A DNA stretch of 64,000 bases from Pseudomonadota bacterium (GCA_021781815.1 JAJXWB010000001.1:62001-126000); one strand, 5' to 3'; counted from the stretch's first letter, positions 1-10,195 are shown. Made by a program: numbers and translations. The notes: generated by a model not told the origin, from the sequence alone.

Positions 1-1185
1 CCGTCCTCTCCCTCTCCACCGCCTGTCGTTTCCGCATGGCGCCTCGCCGCGCTGAACCTGCTGGTGTTCGCGCCGGTCGGCGTGCAACTGCCCTTCCTGT
101 CCCTCTGGTATGCGAGCATCGGCTTCGGCGCCGAAGCGATCGGTTTCATTCAGGGCGCGACGCCGATTGCGCGCTTCGTCGCCAATCTTCTGATCCCGCC
201 GATCGCCGACCGGCGCGGCAATGCGGCCACCCTGCTCGCATTCTGTGCGGCAGGCGGCGCGCTTGGTTTCGTGCTCGCCGGCCTGCACACGGCCTTCTGG
301 TTCGTCTTCGCCGGAATTGTCGTCGCAACATTCGCGCAGGGCCCGATGATCGCGCTCGGCGACAGCATGACCCTGCGCGAGGCGCGCCGCCGGGTTCTCG
401 CCGGCGAGCGCCCGCTCGATTACGGCGCGGTCCGCGGATTTGGCTCGCTCGGCGTTCTCGTGCTGATGGCGTGCGGCGGCTGGCTCGTCGGGCTTTTCCC
501 GCCACGGAGCATGATCTTCGTCATCGCCGCCGTGATCGCGGCGACGCTTGCCGGCATTCTTCTATTGGCGCCGCGCAACGCGGCGGCGCCGGCAGCCGCT
601 GCGCACGGGCCACGGGAAAGGATCGAGCGCCCGCGCCTCGTCGCGCTGGTCGTACTGGGGTCATCGATCATTCAGGCAAGCCACGCCCTAGTCTATTCCT
701 TCGGCTCGATCGCATTTCGCGCGCAAGGCTACGGCGATGTCGCGATCGGGCTGCTCTGGGCCGCAGGCGTCGCCGCCGAGATCCTGTTCTTCGTCGTCGC
801 CAGCCGCAGGTTCGGCGGCGCCAGCGCCGCCTATCTGTTCCTGATGATCGGCGGCGCCGCAGCGACGGCGCGCTGGATCGCCATGGCTTTCGTGCTGCCG
901 ACGCCTTTGCTCTTTCTGGCGCAATCCATGCACGCCGCGAGTTTCGCCTCGACCCATCTCGGCGCGGTCTACGCGCTGACGCGCCTCGTCGGCGAGACGC
1001 GGCGCGCGCAGGCGCAGGGATGGATTTCCGGCATCAGCGCGCTGACCTATGCGGCGGTGGTCATCGCCTGCGGCTTCCTCTGGAACGCGCTCGGCCAGCA
1101 GGCCTATTTCGTCATGGCCGGCGTCGCCGCAGCCGGCCTCGCGCTCGCAACGATTGCGGCGCTTGATCCTCGCAAGGATATGTGA
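1..1185 (+). CDS. MFS transporter, 5' end outside window
   Basis: Inner-membrane major facilitator protein resembling the MFS_1-like/phenylpropionate permease group; substrate unknown. The frame is open from the first base, and the residues before the first possible start (GTG at 64) already read as transmembrane helix 1 (WRLAALNLLVFAPVG), so the true start is upstream of the window. About 12 hydrophobic segments alternate with short basic loops, and a cytoplasmic loop carrying IADRRGN after helix 2 fits the MFS signature loop. The gene ends at TGA 1183-1185 and is convergent with the long coiled-coil gene that follows. The family is clear; the substrate is not. Confidence 0.8.
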   Translation, partial: PSSPSPPPVVSAWRLAALNLLVFAPVGVQLPFLSLWYASIGFGAEAIGFIQGATPIARFVANLLIPPIADRRGNAATLLAFCAAGGALGFVLAGLHTAFWFVFAGIVVATFAQGPMIALGDSMTLREARRRVLAGERPLDYGAVRGFGSLGVLVLMACGGWLVGLFPPRSMIFVIAAVIAATLAGILLLAPRNAAAPAAAAHGPRERIERPRLVALVVLGSSIIQASHALVYSFGSIAFRAQGYGDVAIGLLWAAGVAAEILFFVVASRRFGGASAAYLFLMIGGAAATARWIAMAFVLPTPLLFLAQSMHAASFASTHLGAVYALTRLVGETRRAQAQGWISGISALTYAAVVIACGFLWNALGQQAYFVMAGVAAAGLALATIAALDPRKDM

Positions 1186-1199
1186 AGCTTCTCCAGGGC

Positions 1200-1224
1200 A
1201 AAAAAGCGGCGCCGAAGCGCCGCC
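1200..1224 (-). terminator. Rho-independent terminator of the GPR-like gene
   Basis: Read on the minus strand, a perfect 7-bp GC stem (GCGGCGC/GCGCCGC, arms 1206-1212 and 1217-1223) closes a TTCG tetraloop and is followed by six T (A run at 1200-1205). It lies 48 bases past the stop of the minus-strand gene ending at 1272. On the plus strand the same stem is followed by only a weak T-rich stretch, so it serves the minus-strand gene best. Confidence 0.85.
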
Positions 1225-1271
1225 TGATTTGTCATGATTTTCCGACCCGCCCTCACACGGAATGCGTCGGA

Positions 1272-4200
1272 TCAACCAAATCGCTGCGCTGCATGCGCGA
1301 GCATCGTATAGACCTTGCCCGTGTCCGAAACGAGGTAGGACTTGGCGAGCGAGCCGTCGCGATCGTCGCGGCTGACTTCCGACAGCAGGCGCTCGAACTC
1401 CTGGATATAGCGATCGACCGTTTCGCGGAAATCGCGTTCCTCGCGATACCTGCGCCGGATTTCATCGAACGCGATCTGTCCCTGCTGCGTGTACAGGCGA
1501 CGGTCGAACAAGTTCTGTTCGCCACGGCGGTAGCGCTCCCACAGGTCGATCACGGCGTCATGGTCGAGCATGCGCGCGATGTCGAGCGACAAAGCATCGA
1601 GCGAATCGATCGGCTTGGCCGTCACACGCCTGGCGGCGCCATCCTCGTCGCGCGAGGCGCGCGCCAGCAAATCCGACAGCCACCCGGCGCCGCGGCCGCC
1701 AGCCGGCTGCGGTTCGACGGCTGGACGGAGCGCGGGGGCCGGCGCAGGCGCGCGCGGGCGGACAGCCTCTTCGCGCTGCGGCGGGTATTGCGGCGCGCGG
1801 GGCGGGGCCGGCCGGCGCGCCTCGGCGCCCTGTGCGGCAGGCGCCGGTCGCGGCGGAATGGGCGCCGCCGCAACGACGGGCGCCGCAGCCGCGGGCGTCG
1901 GCTCCACCACATCGAAACCGCGTCCGGACCGTTCGACGATCGCGGTCAGTTCGTTGACCGCCTTGATCTGCTCGCCGACGATACGGCGCACCGCGGTCGT
2001 CTGTTCGAGCGTCTCGCGCGGGAGGTCGAGCGAGGCTCGCGCCAGTTCCTGGCGCGTACCCTCCAGTTCACGACGAATGTCCGAGGACATGCCGCGGATA
2101 TCATTGGCGGCGGCGGCAAATCGCTCTGTGGCTTCGCCGAACAGCGTCGTCATCTGCTCATTGGCCTGCTCGTATGCGGCCCGCAGCGCCGCCGCCGTGC
2201 GCTCGCGCTCGCGGCCGGTAGCCGAGCGGATTTCGCCGAACTGATGCTCGACCGAAACCGCAGTGGATTGCGCCGCCTCGGTAAGGAAGGCGCCGATCTC
2301 GCGCGCTCGCGCTTCCGATTGGCGGAAGGCGTTTTCCACAAGCCCCGCAAACGAGGCGAGCACATTGTCGAAATCGTCGCGCCGGCTCTCGATCTCCACC
2401 AGCAGCGCCTGCAGCGATTCCCGACGCGCTTCCAGCGTCTGATCGATCGCCTCCTGCGAGTGGCGAAGCTCGACTGCGCTCTGTGTTAGCGCGGCGTTGT
2501 GCGTGTCAAGCGCGCTCGTCAGGTCGCGTGCGTCGCCGACCACCGTCGTCGCGGTTGCCGCGATGCGGCCTACCTCGCCTGACGTCGCCTCAACCGCGCT
2601 GCGGAACTCGTGCAGCTTGCCCACCAGCGCCGCATCGAGCGACGACAGGCCGGACGAGGCCTGGCTGACGATGTTCTGAAGCGCGGCGTTCGTTTCGCCA
2701 AGACGCCCCAGCACCTGCGTCAGTTCGTTGCGCACCTTCTCGTGCAGGCCGCCGACCGCGCCGAGCGACTGGTTCGTGCTCGTGTCGATCGCCTGCTCGA
2801 TCGCATGCGCCGACTTGTCGAGCGCGCTGGCGATCTCCGCTTGCTTGCGCGTGAGATGTTCGACAACCGCCGACCCACGCTGCTCGATGGCGTTGGTGAC
2901 GAGTTCGCCAACCGCGGTGAGCTCCTTCGACAGATCGTCGCCGCGCGACGACAACAGGTCGATCAGCAGCGCGCCCTTGCTGTCGAATATCTGATGCAGA
3001 TCGGTCGTGCGCGTCGACAAAAGTTCGGAGAGGCTTTCGCCGCGCGTCTGGATCGACGTATCGAGCGCGCCCAGATTGACATTGAGCGCCGAATTGATGT
3101 CGCCGACGCGCTTGATCAGCGCCTCTCCGAGTTCGCTCGTGCGCGCATGCAACATGACGTCGAGTTCGCGCCGCGCCGCATTGAGGGTCGAGTTGATCTC
3201 CTGGACCCGCTGCGCCAGCGTCTCGATCACCGAGCGACCGCGCGCATCGATGTCCGCCGACACATCCTGCAGGCGCTCGACCACGCGATGCTCGAACTCG
3301 CCGACACGGTTAGCGAGGGAATCGACAACCTCGCGCCCGCGACTGTCGATCTCCTCCGACACGGAACCAAGTCGATTGACGACGCGATCCTCGAACTGGG
3401 CGATACGCCCGTCGAGCGTCGCGGCGATCTCCTGCGCGCGACCGCCCAAGGTCTCATTGATCTCGCCCGCCTTGGCGCCAAGCGTTTCGCTGAGTTCGCT
3501 CGACCGCGACAGCAGGATGGCGTCGATTTCGCGCGCCTTGGCGTCCAGCGCATGCGTCACTTCGCGACCGCCTTCGCCGAGTACGCGCGCGATTTCGATT
3601 GCCCGCCGCGCAAGCGCCTCGTTAAAGGTCTGCGACCGCGCCTCGAGGCCCCCGTCGATCTGGGCGACGAGTTGGTCGAACTGCTGGGCCGCGTCGCGCA
3701 TCTTGTCGCCCGAACTCTGTTCGAACGCCTCGACTTGAGCGCCGAGCTGCGCGGAAATCTCCGCGGCGCGGTCCGCAAGGGCGCTGTTGAACATCGCGCC
3801 ATGAACGGTTACCGCCTGTTCGACCCCCTGCAGGTGGTTGGCGAATTCTTCGGTGAACTGGCGCGCATGACCGGCGATGCGGTCGGCGGCTTGCGCGCCA
3901 TGCGCACGCAGCGTCGTCTCGAACGCATCGAGCCGGTCGCCCAGCGCGGCATGGAAGGATTCGGAATTGCGGCCGATGTGGCCGGCTGCGCTCTCCAGCG
4001 CCGATTCGACGGATGCGAGCCGAACGGCAAGGTCGGTGACGAGACGTTCGCCCTGCTCGATGAGGCGTTCGAAGGTTTCGCCTTCATGTCGGCTCAAGGT
4101 CTCGGTGAACGTGCGCATCTGACCAGCAAGCGTTTCGTTGATACGGTCGCCATGCACGCCGATGGCGTCGACCGCTTCGCCGGCCGTCGCGGCGAACCGC

Positions 4201-6512
4201 AGGTGCATGTCGCCGGTCCGGGTCTGCATATCGGCAAGCGCGCGCTCGGACGTCGCGCGGAACTCATCGGTGAGGCCGGCGATCCGCGAATGAATGGCAT
4301 CGGCGGTCTCGCCAGTCGTCGCCGCGATGCGTTGCTGAACCTCGTCGGCGCGGCTTTCCAGCCCGCCGATGATGTTCGACGCCGCCTCCGAGAATTTTTC
4401 TTCGATCTGAGCCGTGTTTGCGGCGAAAGCGTCCTGCGCCTGCATGGTCGTGGCCGCAAGCCGCTCATGAAGCGAGCCGGTTTGCTGCTCGAAAGCCTGC
4501 TGCGCCTGGGTCGTCGTTGCAACCAGCCGATCCTGCAGCGTTTCGGTTTGGCGCTCGAATGCGTCCTGCGCCTGGGCCGCTGTGGCCGCCAGCCCATCCT
4601 GAAGGGCCAGCGTATGACGCTCGAACGCATCCTGAGCCCGGGCCGTGGTCGTCGCCAGGCCATCCTGAAGCGCCAGCGTATGCTGCTCGAACGCGCCCTG
4701 AGCCTGGGCCGTCGTCATCGCCAGACGATCATGCAGGTCATCGGCGTGGCGCGTGAGCGCCGTCGTCGTTTCGTCGGTTTTCGCAAGATAGAGCGAGACG
4801 ACACGTTCGCCGTGCGCATCGAGGTCGGCGCGCGCCTTCTCATGCGTATGCTCGAGCAGATGCGCCATGCGCTTGCCATGAGCATCAAAGGAGGCCGAAG
4901 CATCAGCGACTCGCGCTGCGAGCGACTCGTTGAGATTTTGCGAAAGGCCCGCGAGCGCCACGGTGAGATTGCGCGAGGTCTCCGAAATATCCTGATGCAG
5001 GCTCTCGGAGGCCTGCGCCAGATGCTCCTGCAACATTTGCGCGCCGCCGACGAGATTGTCCTGCAGACGCTGCGCGGTCTGGGCGAGCGCCGAATCGAGT
5101 TCCGCGCCCCGCACCGTCACCGTCTCGTGGATGCGGTCGCCCGTCGTGGCGAGGCGATCCACCAGGTTCATGCCCTGCCCGTCGAGCGTCACGGCGATGT
5201 TTTCGCTGAGTGCGCCGAGCTGGCGGAGCACATCCTCGCTGCGCCCCTGGATGTCCAGCGCCAGCGCCTCGCTGGTTTCGCGCAGCCGGCCGGTCGAGTC
5301 CGCGATCTTCGTGGTCAAAAGTTCAGCGACCGCATCGCCGGCCCCGCCGAGCTGGCGCGTGACGACCTCTCCCGTCTCGGCAAGACGCGCTACAACATCG
5401 CCGCCGTGCATGCTCAGCCCGGTGACGATATGTTCGCCCGTTTCAGCGAGCCGGGCCAGAATGTCGCCGCCATGCGTGCTGAGTCCCGAGACGATGCTCT
5501 CGCCGGTCAGATTGAGCGATCCGGTGATTTCCTCGCCCTTGGCGCCGAGCGACTGCGTGACGCGCACGCCCGCCTCGCTGACGGATTCGGCCAACCGCTG
5601 CGAGGTGGAGGCGAGCGTCTGCGAGAGATTTTCGTGTGCGCCCGACATTGCCGTGCGCACCTTGTCCGCATTGACGAGAATGGCCTCGCGCTCATTGGCG
5701 AGTTCGTCGATCAGCGAACGTATGCGCCGTTCGTTGTCGGAATAGGAGCGTTCGAGCGTTGCAACCTCCGAACGCACCATGGTCTCGAGTTCGCTCGCGC
5801 GCGCCAGTGCACGCTCGATTCCGTCGCCCATCGAGGCGACTTCGCGGCGGATCGCCTGCGACAGCGTGATCACCTGCTCGGTGGCGATGGTCTCGGGCTC
5901 GGCCAGCCGAATGGCGACCTCGGTCATCGACTGCGCGGTCAGTCGCATTTCATGGGCGCGCCGTCCGATGACGGCGAGCAGGAAGAAAAACAGGATCGGT
6001 CCGACCAGAGCGAGAATGGCGAGCGCAGGTTCGATGCGCGTCAGGTCGCCGACAAACAGCGCGCCGCGATTGGCGACCGCGTAGGCGACCCACACGCCGG
6101 CCCATGCGACCGAGGCCAGGCTTGCCGCCAGCAATGAGCCGCCGCTCGGGCGCACCTGCATGGCCTGCAAAATCTCGCCTACGGTGCGCCGGTCGTCATT
6201 TGCTGGCGGGATCGTCGGCGTAACGCCGAGCCCACGCGGTTCGCCGGGCCGCAGGTTCAGCTCCGCCACCGGCCCGGTCGCGGGCCGCGCCAGTTCGTCG
6301 TCACGAATTTCGGGCAGCTTGAGCGGACGGTCCTCCGCGGCGACGCGCGGCTTGGGAAGCTCGAAGCCCAAATGCCCTTCCCCCGGCTTTGCAAGCGTTT
6401 CGGCCTTCGCCTCCCCGGCCTGATCGGCGTCGTCGCTGCTCAGGTTCAACGCATCTTCGATCGCCGAGAAAGCGGCGCTCGCCGCATCCTGAGCCTTGGG
6501 TTGGGTAGCCAT
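1272..6512 (-). CDS. Giant coiled-coil membrane protein, growth pole ring (GPR)-like
   Basis: 1746-residue protein. Seen: an acidic/Pro-rich N-terminal region (about 1-120), two transmembrane helices (about 126-148 and 162-183), about 1300 residues of uninterrupted amphipathic helix with a 22-residue periodicity, a Pro/Ala-rich linker (about 1520-1620) and a compact conserved-looking C-terminal domain (LDALSLDIARMLDHDAVIDL to the end). Known: Agrobacterium GPR, an apolipoprotein-like protein of about 2100 residues with membrane helices, forms a ring at the growing pole in Rhizobiales. Inferred: this is a GPR-type polar growth scaffold. The start ATG at 6512 has GAGAGG a few bases upstream; an in-frame start at 6581 is possible but lacks a comparable site. 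A terminator follows at 1200-1224. The family link is from memory of architecture, not from an alignment. Confidence 0.75.
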   Translation of the reverse strand: MATQPKAQDAASAAFSAIEDALNLSSDDADQAGEAKAETLAKPGEGHLGFELPKPRVAAEDRPLKLPEIRDDELARPATGPVAELNLRPGEPRGLGVTPTIPPANDDRRTVGEILQAMQVRPSGGSLLAASLASVAWAGVWVAYAVANRGALFVGDLTRIEPALAILALVGPILFFFLLAVIGRRAHEMRLTAQSMTEVAIRLAEPETIATEQVITLSQAIRREVASMGDGIERALARASELETMVRSEVATLERSYSDNERRIRSLIDELANEREAILVNADKVRTAMSGAHENLSQTLASTSQRLAESVSEAGVRVTQSLGAKGEEITGSLNLTGESIVSGLSTHGGDILARLAETGEHIVTGLSMHGGDVVARLAETGEVVTRQLGGAGDAVAELLTTKIADSTGRLRETSEALALDIQGRSEDVLRQLGALSENIAVTLDGQGMNLVDRLATTGDRIHETVTVRGAELDSALAQTAQRLQDNLVGGAQMLQEHLAQASESLHQDISETSRNLTVALAGLSQNLNESLAARVADASASFDAHGKRMAHLLEHTHEKARADLDAHGERVVSLYLAKTDETTTALTRHADDLHDRLAMTTAQAQGAFEQHTLALQDGLATTTARAQDAFERHTLALQDGLAATAAQAQDAFERQTETLQDRLVATTTQAQQAFEQQTGSLHERLAATTMQAQDAFAANTAQIEEKFSEAASNIIGGLESRADEVQQRIAATTGETADAIHSRIAGLTDEFRATSERALADMQTRTGDMHLRFAATAGEAVDAIGVHGDRINETLAGQMRTFTETLSRHEGETFERLIEQGERLVTDLAVRLASVESALESAAGHIGRNSESFHAALGDRLDAFETTLRAHGAQAADRIAGHARQFTEEFANHLQGVEQAVTVHGAMFNSALADRAAEISAQLGAQVEAFEQSSGDKMRDAAQQFDQLVAQIDGGLEARSQTFNEALARRAIEIARVLGEGGREVTHALDAKAREIDAILLSRSSELSETLGAKAGEINETLGGRAQEIAATLDGRIAQFEDRVVNRLGSVSEEIDSRGREVVDSLANRVGEFEHRVVERLQDVSADIDARGRSVIETLAQRVQEINSTLNAARRELDVMLHARTSELGEALIKRVGDINSALNVNLGALDTSIQTRGESLSELLSTRTTDLHQIFDSKGALLIDLLSSRGDDLSKELTAVGELVTNAIEQRGSAVVEHLTRKQAEIASALDKSAHAIEQAIDTSTNQSLGAVGGLHEKVRNELTQVLGRLGETNAALQNIVSQASSGLSSLDAALVGKLHEFRSAVEATSGEVGRIAATATTVVGDARDLTSALDTHNAALTQSAVELRHSQEAIDQTLEARRESLQALLVEIESRRDDFDNVLASFAGLVENAFRQSEARAREIGAFLTEAAQSTAVSVEHQFGEIRSATGRERERTAAALRAAYEQANEQMTTLFGEATERFAAAANDIRGMSSDIRRELEGTRQELARASLDLPRETLEQTTAVRRIVGEQIKAVNELTAIVERSGRGFDVVEPTPAAAAPVVAAAPIPPRPAPAAQGAEARRPAPPRAPQYPPQREEAVRPRAPAPAPALRPAVEPQPAGGRGAGWLSDLLARASRDEDGAARRVTAKPIDSLDALSLDIARMLDHDAVIDLWERYRRGEQNLFDRRLYTQQGQIAFDEIRRRYREERDFRETVDRYIQEFERLLSEVSRDDRDGSLAKSYLVSDTGKVYTMLAHAAQRFG
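4420..4749 (-). repeat. Five 66-bp tandem repeats inside the GPR-like gene
   Basis: Five consecutive 22-residue units of the type LQDGLATTTARAQDAFERHT are encoded here, differing at a few positions each. A second pair of 22-residue units (GLSTHGGDILARLAETGEH and its neighbour) lies near 5395-5500. The period of 22 residues is that of apolipoprotein A amphipathic helices. Boundaries are approximate. Confidence 0.8.
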
Positions 6513-6644
6513 TGAACGCCTCTCGTACATGCCGGCGCGCCCGCCGGACGGAGTCCGCCCGCCTGCGGAACCGTTAACCAATTGTGACTTTAACCCTTAG
6601 AGGTCGTGTTTGAAACCTTGGCCGCTGGCATCTTCGAAACGTCG

Positions 6645-6659
6645 TTAACGCTGCATTCA
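6645..6659. promoter_or_regulatory. CtrA-like site upstream of the GPR-like gene
   Basis: TTAA, seven bases, TTCA: one mismatch from the alphaproteobacterial CtrA consensus TTAA-N7-TTAA. It sits 133 bases upstream of the GPR-like start and 118 upstream of the Hpt start, in the divergent intergenic region. Another GTTAAC occurs at 6573-6578 but with the wrong spacing to a partner half-site. Confidence 0.35.
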
Positions 6660-6721
6660 CCATCTTTGATCAACACTTGCGCGAAACAGCCAAAATGAAC
6701 CGTTTGGACAGCAGCGCGATC

Positions 6722-6746
6722 GAAGCTTGGAAAAGCGCCAAGCTTC
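6722..6746. promoter_or_regulatory. 9-bp inverted repeat before the Hpt gene
   Basis: Arms GAAGCTTGG (6722-6730) and CCAAGCTTC (6738-6746) are perfect, with a 7-base spacer. The repeat ends 30 bases before the Hpt ATG and could be an operator or a leader hairpin. There is no T run directly after it. Confidence 0.5.
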
Positions 6747-6776
6747 AGGTTCTTCGTTTTGGCGGATTTTCAAAGC

Positions 6777-7184
6777 ATGGAGGCTGATTTGGCCCAGACT
6801 GCGCGAGCTTATTTCGAAATGGTCGATGAGAAATCGGCGCACGGGACCGGAGCGAACCGCCCCATTGATCTCGTCCATCTGGCCAAGCAGACCTTCGGGG
6901 AACGTGACCTCGAAGCCGAACTGCTGCGGCTTTTCGATCGCCAGTCCACGCAGATTCTCGCGCATCTGGCCGGCCACGACATGACCGAGAGCCGCGTGAA
7001 GGCCGATATCGCGCATACGCTGAAAGGCTCCGCCAGGGCGATCGGCGCCTTCGGCGTGGCCAGCGCGGCCGAGGAATACGAAAGCGCAGCCACGCGCGGC
7101 GAGGATGATAAACCCGCTTTCGAGCGCCTCGGGCAGGCCGTAGCCGCCGCACACGAAGCAATCGTCGAACTTCTCGCCAACTGA
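6777..7184 (+). CDS. Hpt domain phosphotransfer protein
   Basis: 135-residue single-domain histidine phosphotransfer protein, expected to relay phosphate between a hybrid sensor kinase and a response regulator in the cytoplasm. The helix with the phospho-accepting motif AHTLKGSARAIGA is intact, with His80 as the likely phosphorylated residue. The length fits a four-helix Hpt bundle. ATG at 6777 has GGCGGA about 10 bases upstream; a TTG six codons earlier (6759) is possible. No kinase or regulator gene lies nearby, so its partners are unknown. It is divergent from the GPR-like gene and shares an intergenic region with it that contains a CtrA-like site. Confidence 0.85.
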   Translation: MEADLAQTARAYFEMVDEKSAHGTGANRPIDLVHLAKQTFGERDLEAELLRLFDRQSTQILAHLAGHDMTESRVKADIAHTLKGSARAIGAFGVASAAEEYESAATRGEDDKPAFERLGQAVAAAHEAIVELLAN

Positions 7185-7390
7185 GGCTGCGCTCTGGAGG
7201 CGTCCCGGCGCGCCATCGGCGCGCGCCCGGCCTGCGGCGACGAAAAGTTACCAGTGAAACCTTTCGCGATTCGGCGGATGGAGAGAAAAAATCTCCTGTT
7301 TTCCGTCCGTTGGCGATCGATTTGCGGCTTTGTGACGCTCCAGCCGCCCGCAGCGGCCCGAGCCCTCGCCAAATCTACGCGAGATCTATA

Positions 7391-7424
7391 AAGGAAGGCC
7401 GCCGCGCCCGGCGGCGATTTCCCT
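7391..7424 (+). other. Leader hairpin before the ferredoxin gene
   Basis: Stem GCCGCCG (7398-7404)/CGGCGGC (7409-7415) closes a four-base loop. It is flanked by AAAGGAA and TTTCCCTTT, which can extend the stem with one bulge. It lies about 28 bases before the ferredoxin ATG. It could be a weak terminator or an mRNA-stabilising leader. The rest of the 267-base gap after the Hpt gene shows nothing recognisable. Confidence 0.35.
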
Positions 7425-7451
7425 TTCTGAGCCGAGGAAAGATTCGCTTAC

Positions 7452-7772
7452 ATGGCCAAGATCACCTTTGTCGATTCCGAGGGCCGCGCCCGGACGGTGG
7501 ACGCCGAAACCGGATCGACCGTGATGGAAACCGCGATCCGCAATTCGATACCTGAAATTCTGGCGGAATGCGGCGGCGCCTGCGCCTGCGCCACGTGCCA
7601 CGTCTATGTCGACGAGAAATGGGTCGAGAAGACTGGCAAGGCCTCGGCCATGGAAGAGGACATGCTGGACTTCGCCTTCGAGGTGAAGCCGAACTCCCGC
7701 CTCTGCTGCCAGATCAAGGTTTCCGACGCGCTCGACGGGCTCGTGGTCGCCACCCCCGGCAAGCAGGGCTGA
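7452..7772 (+). CDS. 2Fe-2S ferredoxin, adrenodoxin/putidaredoxin type
   Basis: 106-residue soluble electron carrier. The cluster ligands follow the vertebrate/ISC-type spacing C-x5-C-x2-C plus a distal Cys: Cys40, Cys46, Cys49 (in [13 protein letters not shown]) and Cys86 (LCCQI). The length is normal for the family. Its stop lies 53 bases before a ferredoxin-NADP reductase gene on the same strand, so the two probably form an NADPH to ferredoxin electron-transfer pair feeding a P450, an Fe-S assembly enzyme or another oxygenase. The final acceptor is not encoded in the window. Confidence 0.9.
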   Translation: MAKITFVDSEGRARTVDAETGSTVMETAIRNSIPEILAECGGACACATCHVYVDEKWVEKTGKASAMEEDMLDFAFEVKPNSRLCCQIKVSDALDGLVVATPGKQG

Positions 7773-7795
7773 TCGCCCGCAATTTCATTGCATGA

Positions 7796-8863
<1,068 letters not shown>

Positions 8864-8946
8864 CGGAGCCCGGTTAGGGCGCCCGCGCGCAAGAGCAGGC
8901 TTCACGCGCTTGCGCCGGCGCGATGAGGCTGGTTTCCTCTCGTCAC

Positions 8947-8974
8947 GCGACGCCATGGCGAGAGGTAGCGTCGC
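8947..8974 (+). terminator. Possible terminator after the ferredoxin reductase
   Basis: Perfect 7-bp stem GCGACGC (8947-8953)/GCGTCGC (8968-8974) with a 14-base loop, followed on the plus strand by ATTTTA. It lies between convergent genes. The loop is long and the T run short, so this is only moderately convincing. Confidence 0.35.
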
Positions 8975-8977
8975 ATT

Positions 8978-10195
8978 TTACTTCGCTTTCAGAAGTTCGC
9001 TGATGATCGTGAATTTCGTTCCATCGAACTGCATCATGTAGCCGTCCTTGATCGGAGAATAATCGGTCGGCGACGTATTGAGCGTGATGCCCGGCAGCAG
9101 CAGCGGCAGTTGGACGCCTTTCAGATTCGCCGCCTGCTTCATGATGTTGTCGCGCGTCAGGTCGTCCTTGCACTGCGTCAGCAGCGCGACCAGCGCGCCG
9201 GCGCTGGTATAGGCATATTCCCCTGAGCCGTAGTTGGGATCGACGCCCGGCACATGCGCTTTGATGAACTCGACATAGCCGTCGAGGCCAGCGTCTTTCT
9301 TTGTCGAATCGAGCGGCTTGATAGACGCAAGGGTCAAAACGCCGGTCGCCGCCTCAAGACCGGCGGGCTTCAGGATGGATTCGATATTGGCGCACCCGCT
9401 CGAGAGAAAGCGGAGCGGTCGCCAACCCAACTCCCAGGCCTTGCGGATCGCCTGCGCGCACCCGCGCGGCGTCACGCTGTAGATCATGAATACATCGGCT
9501 TTGGTCGCCGCAAGCGAAACGATCTGCGAGTCGACGGTTGGATCTGTGACCTCGAACGGCGCAGCCATGAGGATCTTCTCGCCGGCGTCCGCGCCCAGCG
9601 TTTCCCGCACGCCGCGAATGTATTCCTTGCCGGCGTCGTCGTTCTGATAGAGCACCGCGAATTTCGCATTCGGATTTTTCGCCAGCGCATAACGCACATC
9701 TATGCCGGCTTCGGTTGGATAGTTCGGCGCCCATGCGAGCGCGATCGACCACGGCATGGTCTTGGGATCGTTCCATTTCGCGGCGGAGGAAATCGCGAAT
9801 ATCTGAGGAACCTTGTTGACGTTGAGATATTTCGCGACCGCTGACGATGGCGCCGTGCCCATGGTCGCATAGATGAATGCGACCTGATCGTCCTCCACCA
9901 TGCGCTTGACCGCCTCGACGGTCTTCGGCGGCGCAAACCCGTCGTCGAGCGAGATCATCTTGAGCTTGCGTCCGTTGACGCCACCCTTCTCGTTGATCAT
10001 GTCGAAATAGGCCGACATGATCTTGCCGACCGTGCCAAGCGACGACGCAGGCCCGCTGTAGGGCATGGTGTTGCCGAACTTGATCTCGGTATCGGTCACG
10101 CCTGGACCATAGGCCTTCTGCGCAGGCGCCGGCGTGGCGGCGATGGCGAGCGCCGTGACGAATGACCAGCGCAATGCTGACGAAATGACGTTCAT
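8978..10195 (-). CDS. Branched-chain amino-acid-type ABC substrate-binding protein (orphan)
   Basis: 405-residue periplasmic binding protein of the LivK/Peripla_BP_6 family. It has a Sec signal peptide (SFVTALAIAATPAPAQ) followed by the usual opening strand (VTDTEIKFGNTMPYSGPAS). ATG at 10195 follows AGGAGG at ideal spacing; an in-frame start further upstream has no such site. No permease or ATPase gene adjoins it, so it must share a transporter encoded elsewhere or act as an orphan receptor. The ligand cannot be told from sequence: Liv-type proteins bind amino acids, amides and aromatic acids. Confidence 0.85.
   Translation of the reverse strand: MNVISSALRWSFVTALAIAATPAPAQKAYGPGVTDTEIKFGNTMPYSGPASSLGTVGKIMSAYFDMINEKGGVNGRKLKMISLDDGFAPPKTVEAVKRMVEDDQVAFIYATMGTAPSSAVAKYLNVNKVPQIFAISSAAKWNDPKTMPWSIALAWAPNYPTEAGIDVRYALAKNPNAKFAVLYQNDDAGKEYIRGVRETLGADAGEKILMAAPFEVTDPTVDSQIVSLAATKADVFMIYSVTPRGCAQAIRKAWELGWRPLRFLSSGCANIESILKPAGLEAATGVLTLASIKPLDSTKKDAGLDGYVEFIKAHVPGVDPNYGSGEYAYTSAGALVALLTQCKDDLTRDNIMKQAANLKGVQLPLLLPGITLNTSPTDYSPIKDGYMMQFDGTKFTIISELLKAK

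Noticed and set aside
2610-6137. Very long plus-strand open frame (1175 codons) opposite the GPR-like gene
   Set aside because: It is the antisense of a GC-rich coiled-coil gene with repeated codons. The composition is Arg/Leu-rich, no domain is recognisable and it has no own regulatory context.
6573-6593. GTTAAC and TTTAAC pair as a CtrA box
   Set aside because: The spacing between TTAA half-sites is 12 bases, not 7.
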